From Xestospongia muta (lineage: Eukaryota; Porifera; Demospongiae; Haplosclerida; Petrosiidae): 64,000 nt of DNA. Shown piece by piece: positions 53,940 to 64,000 of the stretch. Every line of letters begins with the position of its first letter. Position 1 is the first letter of the stretch. The translations under genes and the position numbers were made by a program. A model generated the notes under the pieces. The model was not told where the DNA came from. It worked only from the letters and a program-made list of their open reading frames with translations, and searched no databases. Location of the stretch: positions 2,544,501-2,608,500 of the forward strand of contig OY848927.1 of the NCBI GenBank assembly GCA_963693285.1, read 5' to 3'.

Positions 53940-55512
53940 CAGAGAGAAGGCTGATGTACTGCAGCTTAGAAGCTCACATCTATTTTTAGGACACTTGTGT
54001 TCTGTGGACGTCAGAACATAGCATTACTTGGTCACCGTGACAATATCACAGATATCGATTGAGATCTATCAGACACTAAGAACCATGCCAATTTTTGCAC
54101 CCTTCTAAATTTTAGGGTTGATTCAGGTGACACAGTACTTGGAGAACATCTTGGTAAAGCTGGAAGGAATGCCACCTACACATCTTCCACTATTCAGAAC
54201 CAGATGATTCTAACAGATTAGGTCAGGGGGAAGATTATCAGGAAGGTTCATGTAGCAAAGTGGTTCACATTGATAGCAGATGAGGTCACTGATGCATCCA
54301 ACAAAGAGATTTTAAGTCTTGTTTTGAGATATGTAAACCCTGATACTCTTCTTGTTCGAAAGACTTAGTTGATCACTGTTACAACCTTGACCTATCCAAC
54401 TTGCAGGGTCAAGCGTATGATGGAGCTGGTAACGTGGCTGGATGTGTTAATGGTACAGCAACTCTCATTACAAATGAATATCCTCAGGTACTGTATCTTC
54501 ACTGTGCTTCACACTGCCTTAATCTTGCTGTAGTAAAATCATTCAAAGTTACCAGTGTTCATAACATGATGAATGTGGTAGAGAGGGTTTGCCATTTTTG
54601 CTGCACATCCAAAACAACAAAGAGCATTTGGAGACTCATATCTGAGACCCAACCTGCATCAACTATTCACAATTTAAAAGACCTTTGCCGTACTAGATGG
54701 GTTTAATGAATTGATGCTCTCTCTTACCAACCAACTGTTGTTTGCATGGAGAGTATTGCAATGTTGGGCCAGGTTTATGGACAGCAGACACACTCACTGA
54801 TGCTAGGAGCCTTCAACTTGCTCTCACCACAACAGACTTCCTTTGTGCACTGGTTATCACAAACTCCGTGTCTCCTATATCTACATGCCTTGACAGTAAA
54901 TCTTGAGGCAGAAACTATCGACATTGTAAGTGCTGTAAAAGAGATAGATACTGTCATAGCAACACTCCAGAATGTTAGAGATAACATCAATACTTACAAC
55001 TCAGAGTGGTTTAGCACAGTGTAGAAGATGTGTGTTGTTGTTGTTACTGAACCTTCACTTCCATGGAGATGTGGTCATCAAACACATCGAAGCAATGTTC
55101 CTGGTGATTCTTCATCTCAATACTACAATTGATCCATCTCTATCCCTGTACTTGACCACCTACTCTCTGAGATGAGGTCACACTTTACCTCTCATCAGCA
55201 AACTTCTTTGTAGGGGTTGTCCATTGTGCTATCGGTTATGGTGACCATGTCAGTGGAGGAGTTCACGGCTAATGATAATAAACTCACTGACTTTTACAAA
55301 TATGATCTTCCATTTCAACAGTGCTTCCACAGTGAGTTAGATTGCTGGAAGTTAAAATGGGAGCAGCATCTAACTGAACATGGACACTGTATTTTACCAT
55401 CTAGTCCTACTACTACTCTCAAACAAGCTACTTCCGTGTACCCAAACATCAGAGTATTAGTAACCATTTTATGTACCCTACCAGTTACTAGTTGCTCAGC
55501 AGAATGATTTTT
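53940..55512 (+). pseudogene. DUF4371-type hAT transposase
   Basis: FCGRQNIALLGHRDNITDI, FRVDSGDTVLGEHLGKAGRN, WFTLIADEVTDASNKEILSL (Asp about 54280), GQAYDGAGNVAGCVNGTATL (54401), YLHCASHCLNLAVVKSF, DLCRTRWV, and C-terminal VYPNIRVLVTILCTLPVTSC then SAE. It is cut at about 55512 inside the dimerisation motif, directly at the CACTA fragment. Several stops. The N-terminal TTF zinc finger is missing. Confidence 0.8.
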
Positions 55513-55514
55513 AG

Positions 55515-56290
55515 TCTACGTAAGAAACCTTGATCCTGCCATATTTCCAACATTTTCTTAGCTGTACCCAGAAAAAGATTATGCATAGGATCTATTGCTA
55601 GCATTTGAATAGGATCAAAGTAAGAAAGCTTGAGTAAAGATGAATATCGACATTCAAACAAATTTTCCAATTGATCTTTTTTTTGTTGAGTATCAGCCTG
55701 AAGTGTCAATTGAGCATTTGATAATGTTCTTGAATTGTCCTTTTAGACCATAATGATCTTTCAAAGCCCGAATTATCCATCTGACCAGGTTTACCTGGAA
55801 ACTCCTTAAAGCATTTCCAGAAGCCACGTTTGGTGGCATGTGACAGGAATCCACAAATTTTCCTAGCAGCTGGTAGGTCACATGCAACAGATAAAAGTAG
55901 ACACCTTATAGGGAATTCAGATGTTGAAATTGATGAAGAAACTGTCATAGGTACTCCAATCTGTAGTTCAACTAGCTCAGAAACAAGTGGGTCTAAGAAT
56001 GAATCAATGTGTTGTTTAGGTTCATGAGGTCTAGGTAATATTCCGACAGTTAAAACATTCTCCTTTTTGAAACAATGTGAACGTGGTAAGTTCATAATTG
56101 TCAGGTGTAATACACTCATTGAGTATGTGAGATGCTTGAATGGTCTAAACCAATCTACGTTAAGCATAAGAGCAATCATGTTTAATGACAGTTTGTCTTG
56201 AACTGTTTCCATATTTCACCATCATAAACATCGGTTAAGAAAGCAGTGTCGTGACAATTGATTGAAACCAGGGCAAAGAAGCATTTCTTG
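55515..56290 (-). pseudogene. CACTA (EnSpm)-type transposase, N-terminal and core part
   Basis: From right: LSLNMIALMLNVDWFRPFKH, LHLTIMNLPRSHCFKKENVL, ILPRPHEPKQHIDSFLDPLV, SVACDLPAARKICGFLSHAT and FPGKPGQMDNSGFERSLW, then in the next frame KLSYFDPIQMLAIDPMHNLF (an Asp-containing core motif, about 55600) and TAKKMLEIWQDQGF. The two frames overlap near 55700, i.e. one frameshift. The rest of the gene is at 49698-50085. Confidence 0.8.
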
Positions 56291-56614
56291 AATATATTCC
56301 TATAAAGGGTAATAGCAATACAGTTTTAATGGATAGAAAATATGCTGGCCTGATGAAAAAGACATGGTCTTTAACAAGGAAGTGTAGTGCATGTACTGTA
56401 TTACTTTATCTCTAAGATTGTTCATTTTTATTGTATTACTTATCTCTAAATTGTTTATTTATTTGTGTGATCATTGCTTGTTTATTTATTTGTGTGATCA
56501 CTGCTTCTAGAACATTCTGTCATCTTGCTATATATAACACAACGTGTATGTATTTTGATTCATTCTTGTTGTAAGAAAAAAATATCATTGTTGAACTGAG
56601 ACTTGAACTCTAGA
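56291..56614 (+). other. Possible 5' LTR remnant of Gypsy C
   Basis: Lies upstream of a primer binding site and contains a 30-base tandem repeat (TTTATTTATTTGTGTGATCA, 56452 and 56481) and TATATATAACAC at 56530. I found no matching copy downstream of 60 kb, so LTR status is unproven. Confidence 0.4.
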
Positions 56615-56629
56615 TGTCAGAAGTGGGAT
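56615..56629 (+). promoter_or_regulatory. Primer binding site, tRNA-Leu-like
   Basis: TGTCAGAAGTGGGAT, complementary in style to a tRNA-Leu 3' end and directly before the gag start at 56628. Confidence 0.5.
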
Positions 56630-57300
56630 GGCTACTTTTGACTTACCCCTTCTAGAAATTACTGTTGAAGAGTTCCCCTGAGCATGGACTCGATTCGAAA
56701 TTGTATCTGCTGCAAAGGAATGGAAGGATGAGAAACAAGCATTGATCCTGCCAACACTATTGCAAGGGAAACTAGTAGACTACTATGTCGACCTGAATGC
56801 AACAACTAAAGCTGACTTGAAGGTACTAAAGACGGCACTTATGAAGAAAGCTGGCCTGGCTCAAGACCCACTAACACCAGGGAAGCTGTTCATCCCTTGT
56901 TGCCATTGTTCAGGTGAAAAAGCTGCAGATTTTTCCGATCACTTGAAGTTATTTGACCTCTGGTATTCTGCTACAATGTTTCCTAACAGGATTGGGGCCC
57001 CCCATAAGCCACCAAATATTGCTGCACAGACAGCCTACAACCTTCAAGCAAGCAGTTGAGAACGCGAAGGAGGTAGAACATGCACTAAACTTCGAAACAA
57101 AACCCACTGAACCTGTGATGAAAGACATCAGCATGATCAATAAGATGTACCCTATTGAAGACCCAAAGCTGGGCATTCAATTACAACAGGCCTTAGATCA
57201 GATGACAAAGTGTCTAGAGGCCCTTGAAACAAGATTGCAGCCTATTTTGCTGTCCGTGACCATAACCCTCTGTGAAAGTGCCAAAGCAACAACTGTGTAA
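56628..57300 (+). pseudogene. Gypsy C gag
   Basis: Start at 56628 (MATFDLPLLEI). After one TGA the frame reads AAKEWKDEKQALILPTLLQG and LKVLKTALMKKAGLAQDPLT, a retrotransposon capsid. A frameshift near 57000 leads to TTFKQAVENAKEVEHALNFE and QMTKCLEALETRLQ. No zinc knuckle was found. It would form the particle shell. Confidence 0.65.
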
Positions 57301-57499
57301 AGTATGCTTTGATAGTGGACTACAATCATCAGGACTACAATCATCACGCCTGTTGGGAGTGAGGCGAGTTTTGTCAATGTGACTGCTCCCAGTTAAACTA
57401 TGACTGGCCAAACTGATCAGTGGGCAGCTGGCCAAGGAAGTAACTTATATCCACTGACCTACCCAAGCCACTGGCAGCATTAATGCTATGTTCTATGCA

Positions 57500-58200
57500 G
57501 ACGATCTTGTAGGTTAAGTGTCTACTAATGTCTTATTAGATACTGGAGCTGCTGTCTCTGTCGCACGATATGAATTCTTACCAGAGGAATACTGTCGAAA
57601 ACTGACAGAGTCACCAGGAGCTGTGGGTGCCAATGTTGTACCACTAGATGTTGTCGGAAGAGCAAAAATTGCACTGTCCCTGGGATCATTTAGCACAAGG
57701 AAGAGATCACTATCATTTGTAAACTAACTCTAGATTGTCTATTTGGTGTAGATTTTTGAAAGAACATGGTGCTGTTATGGACTGCCAATGTAGCATTGTC
57801 TCAATTGAAAGGGATTCACGATGCAATGTTCCAATGTCTATGGGACACCAAGAGAAAATTGATAAGTGTGGCCATTATAGCCTCTGTCAACATGGAGATA
57901 CCTGGATGCACAATACAATTGAACCGATTAGTGGTGGCCCTCCCACAAATCTGTGTATTGATGAACGTCAGCCCCACAATAACCATCTACAAAAGTATGA
58001 AGCTTGGAGAGACAACCCCAGACACAATGTGGTCAATCACAGGCCCTGGATTTAACTTTGATCGCTTTGATTTGACATCTTCAGAGAAGACACTGGTCCA
58101 AAATCCTTTGACCCAATTGGCCGATTTATTTGCAGCTAAAGGTGGACAAGTTGGTCGAACATCAGCTGTCAAGCACTCGATTCCAACTGAAGGACATCCT
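57500..58200 (+). pseudogene. Gypsy C protease and pre-RT region
   Basis: VLLDTGAAVSVARYEFLPEE at 57530 carries the DTG active site. After a frameshift near 57735 the frame 57766-58206 (NVALSQLKGIHDAMFQCLWD, GFNFDRFDLTSSEKTLVQN) leads into the RT. Confidence 0.6.
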
Positions 58201-58960
58201 GTGTGACAACTGTTATTAAGATTGTGATCGTAAGGAAGAAGGATGGTTCCTGGCGGTTTTGTGTGGATTACCAAAAAGTCAATTCCGTCACTCGTCAGGA
58301 TGCCTACCCTCTCCCAAGAATAGATGCCACCTACTTCACCACACTAGACCTTGCCTCTGGCTTCTAGGCAGGTGGAGGTTGAAGAGCAAGACAAGGTTGA
58401 ATTCAGTGTAATGCCATTTGGCCTTACCAATGCACCTGCCACGTTCCAATACCTAACTGAGTGTGTTCTTGCTGGACTAATGGAGAAACAGTGCCAGATG
58501 TATCTGGACAACATTTGTGGTATTTAGCAAATCCTTTAAAGGCCATATTGAAAGGTTGACTAATGTATTTCAAGCACTGCGACAAGCAGGCCTAATGCTG
58601 AAGCTCAACAGATGTCATTTTGCTCAAAGGGAAGTCCAATATCTTGGACACATAGTATCTGCTGCAGGTATTCGCCCAGACCCTGCAAAGACTGAGGCAG
58701 TGTCTACATACCCAGTCCCAAACAATGTGAAAGAGCTCAGGCAGTTTTTTGGACTAGCCAACTAATACCACCAGTTTGTAGCTGATTATTTCAAGGTTGC
58801 AGAACCACTCCATAAGCTCCTGACAAAGGAAAATGGCTTCCACTGGCATTCCAAATCCAAAAATGCTCTTGATGAGTTCAAACACAGACTAGTGAGCCCA
58901 CCATCCCTCCTTGCATTCCAGATTTCAGCCAGCAATTTGTATTTTACACCAATGCATCAG
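58200..58960 (+). pseudogene. Gypsy C RT and RNase H start
   Basis: RKKDGSWRFCVDYQKVNSVT and TLDLASGF, then a short internal deletion, VMPFGLTNAPATFQYLTECV and YLDN (catalytic YxDD changed to YLDN, about 58500). Then LMLKLNRCHFAQREVQYLGH and PNNVKELRQFFGLAN. RNase H starts and is truncated at about 58950, where the sequence jumps to integrase. Confidence 0.75.
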
Positions 58961-58969
58961 GTTCAGTAG

Positions 58970-60010
58970 TATGAAAGCAACAGTCCTACAACAGCTCCAT
59001 GACAATGCAGGTCATCTTGGTTTACAGAAAACAACTAAGAGTTTGAAGGAGCAATTCTACTGGCCGGGATACAAGGTGGATATTGAGAAATGGGTACAAA
59101 AATACCAGCAATGTCAGCAACATAACCCTCCACAACCCAAACCACAAGCGCCACTTGGAACTATTAAGGCTACCCGCCCATTTGAAAAGATATCCTAGCA
59201 TATTATGGGATCTTTATCCACCTTTTCAATAGGAAAAAAGTACATCTTAGTTGCGACTGATATTTTCAGCAAGTGGGTTAAAGCCTTTGTCCTTCAGACA
59301 ACAGACAATAAAAACCTAGGCTACAGTGCTGGTTAATGAAATTATTTGTCGATGTAGAGTACCTTCAACCCTTCATAGTGACCAAGGAGCAAACTTGTCA
59401 AGTCATTTCATCTCTCTGCAGAAGTCTAGGAATTGAGTGTACACAAACTACAGCATATCACCCACAAGGGAATGGACAGGTTGAGCGCTTCAATTATACC
59501 TTGGAAGCAATGCTAGCCAAGTTAGTGAAGGAGAACCAAAAAGATTGGGATCTACATATCCCCAAGGTGTTGTTTGCATACAGGACTGTCCTCCATGAGC
59601 CTGTGGGTTATTCTCCTTATCGAGTTAATTTTGGACAATCACCAAATCTTTCAGTAGATGTAATGCTAGGCACGAGACGATAAAGAAATTCCTGAGTTCA
59701 TAGATGTGAACTTTTCACTAAAAGGAGTATACAATGATGTAAGATGGAAACTGAATGAAGCACACCAAAGAAACAATCAAAATATGATGAGAAAGTAGCT
59801 GGCAGCAACCTCACTGTAGGAGACAGAGTTTGGCTCTATGTCCCTGCTGTAAAGCAGAGAAAAAAGAAAACTCTCTTCACTGTCACGCGGCCCTTACACC
59901 ATAATCAAGAGGGTTGGTGTTGTCACCTATTGGATACACTTCAATGGATCTCCAAAGACATTAGGGGTGCATAGGACTAAAGCTCCACTACGGTGAGCCA
60001 CAGGGCAAAG
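58970..60010 (+). pseudogene. Gypsy C integrase and pol tail
   Basis: HDNAGHLGLQKTTKSLKEQF ... CQQHNP is the HHCC domain with a changed last part. Core: ILVATDIFSKWVKAF (first Asp region), a decayed second Asp site, QTTAYHPQGNGQVERFNYTL (Glu, 59480) and LFAYRTVLHEPVGYSPYRV. After frameshifts, GDRVWLYVPAVKQRKKKTLF is a pol tail before 60010. Inactive. Confidence 0.75.
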
Positions 60011-60169
60011 CCAGCAAGAAGCAAACGTACATTCTACAGATTAGTTGTAGCTCCAATTCAAAAGAGGAGACCGTTGCTATAGCACCAAATGCTAAGGGAC
60101 AGTGCATACAGTCTCCAGTGAAAACAACTCTTACCAATCGTGGTTTAGTTAGAAAAAAAAGTCGATGCT

Positions 60170-60690
60170 GTTAAATTATTTCCATACAAAAGAACATCCA
60201 AGACTATGCTAAGACCCTCATTTTCATCAAGCAGATCGACTAAGATCGACTAGTACAATTTTAACACCTCCATCTACACAATCTCGTAGTCAATCTTCAG
60301 CTTCAAGCTCAGGAAAAAATAAGGAACAAACAACATTGGAATTGGAACAAATAAGTGATCTACCTGACAGTAAAAATGAAACATCTGAGACACTACCAGT
60401 GCTATCTCTTCCATGATCAACAACTAAAATCATGTTCCTTTCTAATTTCCACTATTAACACTTCATACTCACCAAGAATAACTCAAAGTACATTGTGCAC
60501 TAACTATTAAGCCAATTGTTATCAATGACATTTGAGAGTGATAATTATGTATTAGTGTGATGCGATTATTTTCCCCATTTAGATAAAGAAAACCATGTCA
60601 ACAGTGCTAACACTCATCCCATATCCAGACAAAGAGTGCAGCCTCATCAGGTATTATCAGCTACTACACTGGACCTGATGGTGTTGACAG
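60170..60690. other. Unassigned region after Gypsy C
   Basis: A Ser-rich frame (about 60240-60410) may be the end of pol. Otherwise nothing seen; no 3' LTR recognised. Confidence 0.35.
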
Positions 60691-61990
60691 CAGAGATATT
60701 AGAGTCCTCTTCAACAAAAAATTGAGTGCTCATATGCTAGTCCAGTTGTCAATCACAAATAAAGTCTGTTTAATTGAGATTTCCTCAATATGATAAGTAG
60801 TCAAGACAAGCATATGCCTAGCAATGTTGATATTTGGATCAATTGAAAAGATAAATGGATGAATATGATAAAGAGTTGAATGAATGGATTGAAACATACC
60901 TATGAAGCTTACATTGTACAGGTAAAATCTATTTTATATGCTCGACCATCTATCCATCCATTCACTATTCTTACCTAGCACAAATGTAATGAGATGTTCA
61001 TAGCATTGACAACAGAGATATTACAGTCCTCTTCATCAAAACTGAGTCCTGCCAAATGTAAAAGAACAAAAGGAATATAGAAAGCACTAGGCAACCAACT
61101 ATAATGTATTGTCGATGTAGTACTAATAAATATAAAACAATTAATATTGAGTATGTAAACCTACATGTACTAAACTACTAACGCACTTGCTGTTAGCAGT
61201 TGATATTATGGCTACCTCAAAGCAGAAATTATAGAACAAAGAACAACTTACATGACCATTTGTTGATCACTAATAAAATCTTTTTAATTGAGATTTCCCT
61301 CATATGATAAATAGTCAAGACTGACATATGCCTAGTGATGTTAATATAGGGATCAATTGAAAAGATATGATGGACAATTGGATGAACATGATAAAGAGCT
61401 GAATGAATGGATTGACACATACCTATGAAGCTGACACTGTACAGATACCATCTATTCATATGCTCAGTCATCTATCCATCCATTCACTATCATTACCTAG
61501 GACGAACATTAAAGAGATATTGATAGTATTGACAATGGAGATATTAGAGTACTCTTAATCAAAAACTTAGTCCTACCAACTGTAAAAGAACAAAAGGAAT
61601 ATAGAAAGCACTAGGCTACCAAATATATGTATTGTCGATGCTTTACTAATAAATATAAAAATAATTAATACAGAGTATGTAAACCTTCATGTATTGAACT
61701 ACTAACAAACCTACTGTTAGCAGTTGATAGATATTACGGCTACCTCAAAACAAAAGTGATAGAAGAAAGAACAACTTACATGACCAGTTGTTGATCACAA
61801 ATGAAGTCTGTTAATTGAGATTTCCTCCATATGATAAATAATCAAGAATGACATATGCCTAGCAATATTAATATAAGCATCAATTAAAAAATAAATGGAT
61901 TGAAGGATGGATGGACATGATAGAGAGTTGAACGAATGGATTGACACATACCTATGAAGCTGACATTGTACTGAAAGAAACACTAGGAAC
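60690..61990. repeat. Tandem repeat of about 520 bases, 2.5 copies
   Basis: Landmarks AATAAAGTCTGTTTAATTGAG (60758), its variants at 61272 and 61799, and TGGATTGA.ACATACCTATG (about 60890, 61405, 61935) recur with spacings of about 514 and 527. Units also share GAACAAAAGGAATATAGAAA and GGCTACCTCAAA. The third unit ends near 61990. No coding content. Confidence 0.85.
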
Positions 61991-62340
61991 ATTACTTCAT
62001 CTGGCTTGTAATGCTTCTGAATAATGTCTAACTGAGACAAGTCCACTGAGTATGAAAGGCAAGTGAGGGCAAGTAACACAGATGTCTTCCAAGTAAGCTG
62101 TTTAGTGATAGCTCATGATTGTTGCCTAGGGAGATAAGATAGCCCAAAACTGTTTGTACACTCCATGTGTGAATGTAGATGTTGTCCAACACTATAGTCA
62201 TCCACCCTCTCATGTACCGATAAGATACCTATAACCTTCATTATGAAGGTGGGCAAGGAAATTTACCACGTTAATCACAGGTCCTGAAAAGCACACCAGC
62301 TAAGCCACCTCCCAAAGAGTGAGTCGTAAGACCTGTCTTG
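61991..62340. other. Unassigned region
   Basis: No gene or repeat recognised between the tandem array and the DIRS element. Confidence 0.4.
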
Positions 62341-62385
62341 AGCACGAGAGTAGTAGCCTCTTGTGAAAGGTTCTGGCTTCCGTAT

Positions 62386-64000
62386 CTATCCCTGAGATGT
62401 GCCATACGGGCTAGTTGGGGCATCAGCATCCCTTCCTTGTTGTATTCGTTGGGTCTGGACTTGAGATAGGTCCTGACCTATTAAGGCATCAAGGGGGATT
62501 GGCATACCCCTTCCCAAGGGACCAATCCTGTAGAAATCCATCTGTTGCTGAGGCAAAGGGATCTGGCTGCCAACTGAAATAGACTTGGAGCTGTGTAGTG
62601 AGTCTGTAGGCAAAAAGGTCCACTTCCAACGGACCAAAGAGCTGATTGATTCGTCCGAATATGGCTGGGTTCAACTGCCAGTCTGTCCGGTCTATCATCA
62701 TTCTCGATTCGGAGTCTGCAATTTGGTTCAGTACTGCTGGGAGGTGCTGGGCTATGATGTGTATACTCCTTTCCAGACACTACACCCACAAGTTCCATGC
62801 TAGGGTAATGAGCTCTCTTGAAACAGTTACCCCAAGGTTGTTTATGTAGGCAACTGCTGTTGTGTTGTTTATTCTGAGGAGAACTGATATGCCTGTCCTG
62901 CTCTTGGCAAATGTTTGAACAGCAAGGGTTGCCCCCATGAGTTCCAAGAAGTTGATGTGGCTCTTGCTCTCCTGAATGTACCAAGGACATCCTGTCTTTT
63001 GCCCCAGACAGGCTGCACCCCAGCCTATTTGGGACACATCTGAGTCTATTACTAAGTCTGTTTCCCTGGTCAGCAATGTCTTCCCGTTTCACCTGCCCAT
63101 TGTGTTGTCCCATCATCTCAGTTCGTTTTTGCACTCCTGGTCCAGAATTACCCGAGTTTTGTAGTCCTGAAGACTCCCATTAAACGCGAGGGACAACATT
63201 TGCAAGTGTCAGTAGAACAAAGGAGCCAGGAGAATTACCCGAGAAGTGGCATTCATTTTCCCAATTAACCATGCTAATGATCTGGCTGAAACCACTTCCT
63301 CCTTTTCCAATCTGCGGGACTCCGCCATGATTTTTGTAGCTTGTCTGATGGAAGCTTTATCTCCATTGCCACAGTGTCCAGTGTGAACCCTAGAAATTCC
63401 ATAGTCTGGGATGGCTCTAGAATGGACTTCTTCTGGTTTATTAGGAACCCAAGGTTCTCAAGGAGGTAGAACATCTCGGCTGTCTGATTGACCAAGAGCT
63501 CCCTGGATTTGGCCATTACTAGAATATCGTCAATGTATGCTATCAAGCACATCTGCTTCTCTTGTAGCAATGCTATGGCTGGTTTGAGAGTCTTGGTAAA
63601 GACCCATGGAGCCGACGAGCGACCAAAGGGGAGGCAGTTGAACTGATAATCTAGTCCTTGAAACCTGAACCTGAGGTACTGTTTGTGAGTGTTGTGGATT
63701 GGTACTGTGAAGAAGGCATCCTTTAGGTCTACTTGGACCATCCAATCGTTAGGTCTCACAATCTCTTTTAAAGTGTGAATCCCTTCCATGTTGTGTCCAA
63801 ACAAACTGGTTTAAGGCCTTTAAATTGATGTCTGGCCTTTGTCCTCCATCCTTTTTTGGGACAAGAAATAGATTGGAATAAAACCTCATCTCTGGAGTTG
63901 TTACAACAGACACTACCCCTTTTTCCAAGTTCTCAGACTTCTCAAGGACTAGCTGGTCCTGTTCTCGAGTATAATGTGGTATATGTGGCATGTAGTGTTG
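62386..64000 (-). pseudogene. DIRS-like RT and RNase H, copy 2 (runs off window)
   Basis: From the right edge: MPHIPHYTREQDQLVLEKSE, SNLFLVPKKDGGQRPDINLK, then frame 63804-63274 with DWMVQVDLKDAFFTVPIHNT, LRFRFQGLDYQFNCLPFGRS, CLIAYIDDILVMAKS (YIDD at about 63530) and EFLGFTLDT. RNase H: LVIDSDVSQIGWGAACLGQK, FLELMGATLAV, INNTTAVAYINNLG; then DIRS-type tail RMMIDRTDWQLNPAIFGRIN, VDLFAYRLTTQLQVYFSWQP and GYANPP. Frameshifts lie near 63280 and 62780. The tyrosine recombinase that should follow is not recognisable before 62340. Confidence 0.8.

Noticed and set aside
62230..62400. Tyrosine recombinase of the second DIRS element
   Set aside because: I looked for the family's R..HxxR..Y region downstream of RNase H and saw only stops and no motif.
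1..64000. tRNA or rRNA genes and envelope genes of retroviral type
   Set aside because: I saw no cloverleaf-type sequence, no rRNA-like stretch and no frame after any pol with a membrane glycoprotein pattern.

Overview
This is eukaryotic, almost certainly animal, DNA. It is AT-rich, genes carry 50-80 base GT-AG introns, and the transposon families present (Gypsy, DIRS, Penelope-like, hAT, MULE, CACTA, ISL2EU-like THAP/YqaJ elements, Ginger-like integrase elements with Ulp1 and PHD domains) are those of an early-branching metazoan. The mix resembles what I recall of a demosponge such as Amphimedon; that species guess is inference. There is no bacterial-style gene organisation. Apart from one probable host gene, the window is a graveyard of nested transposable elements.

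Bases 1-17,720 are best read as one old Gypsy retrotransposon on the + strand (Gypsy A: gag/protease 365-674, RT 3904-4998, RT/RNase H 10528-11420, integrase 14616-14748 and 17453-17720) broken by four DNA-transposon insertions. Ginger-like copy 1 is at 966-3899 (4-base target duplication GACC). An ISL2EU-like THAP element lies at 4999-10527 (66-base perfect inverted repeats), itself split by Ginger-like copy 2 at 6221-10112. Copy 3 starts at 11522 and copy 4 is 14749-17452. The Ginger-like copies encode a spliced Gypsy-type integrase, a basic linker, a Ulp1-type cysteine protease and a C-terminal PHD finger.

Bases 18,317-23,191 hold a complete LTR retrotransposon with Gypsy-type enzymes in Copia-type order (gag-PR-INT-RT-RNase H), i.e. 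Gmr1-like. Bases 23,192-25,969 are AT-rich with a long foldback. The only convincing host gene, a secreted or membrane-anchored protein with an IgGFc-binding-protein N-terminal domain, is at 25970-27699.

Bases 28-44 kb contain a Penelope-like element inserted in a Gypsy integrase gene (19-base target duplication), a ZBED-type hAT with a perfect 8-base duplication inserted in a second hAT, a 2.25-kb inversion (34423-36669) that cuts a hAT gene and a SWIM/YqaJ/PHD gene at once, two further ISL2EU-like elements, and a DIRS element inserted inside a SWIM motif. Bases 44-56 kb hold a MULE gene ending in a CXXC zinc finger, a USP + Ulp1 + MULE/SWIM gene cluster, a DUF4371-type hAT, and a CACTA transposase split by about 5.4 kb. 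Bases 56.6-60 kb hold a decayed Gypsy element, 60.7-62 kb a roughly 520-base tandem repeat, and 62.4-64 kb the pol of a second DIRS element running off the window edge.

Nearly every transposon gene carries frameshifts or stops, so I annotate them as pseudogenes. The best-preserved reading frames are the Ulp1/PHD exons of copy 2, the Penelope-like RT, the second DIRS RT and the host gene.
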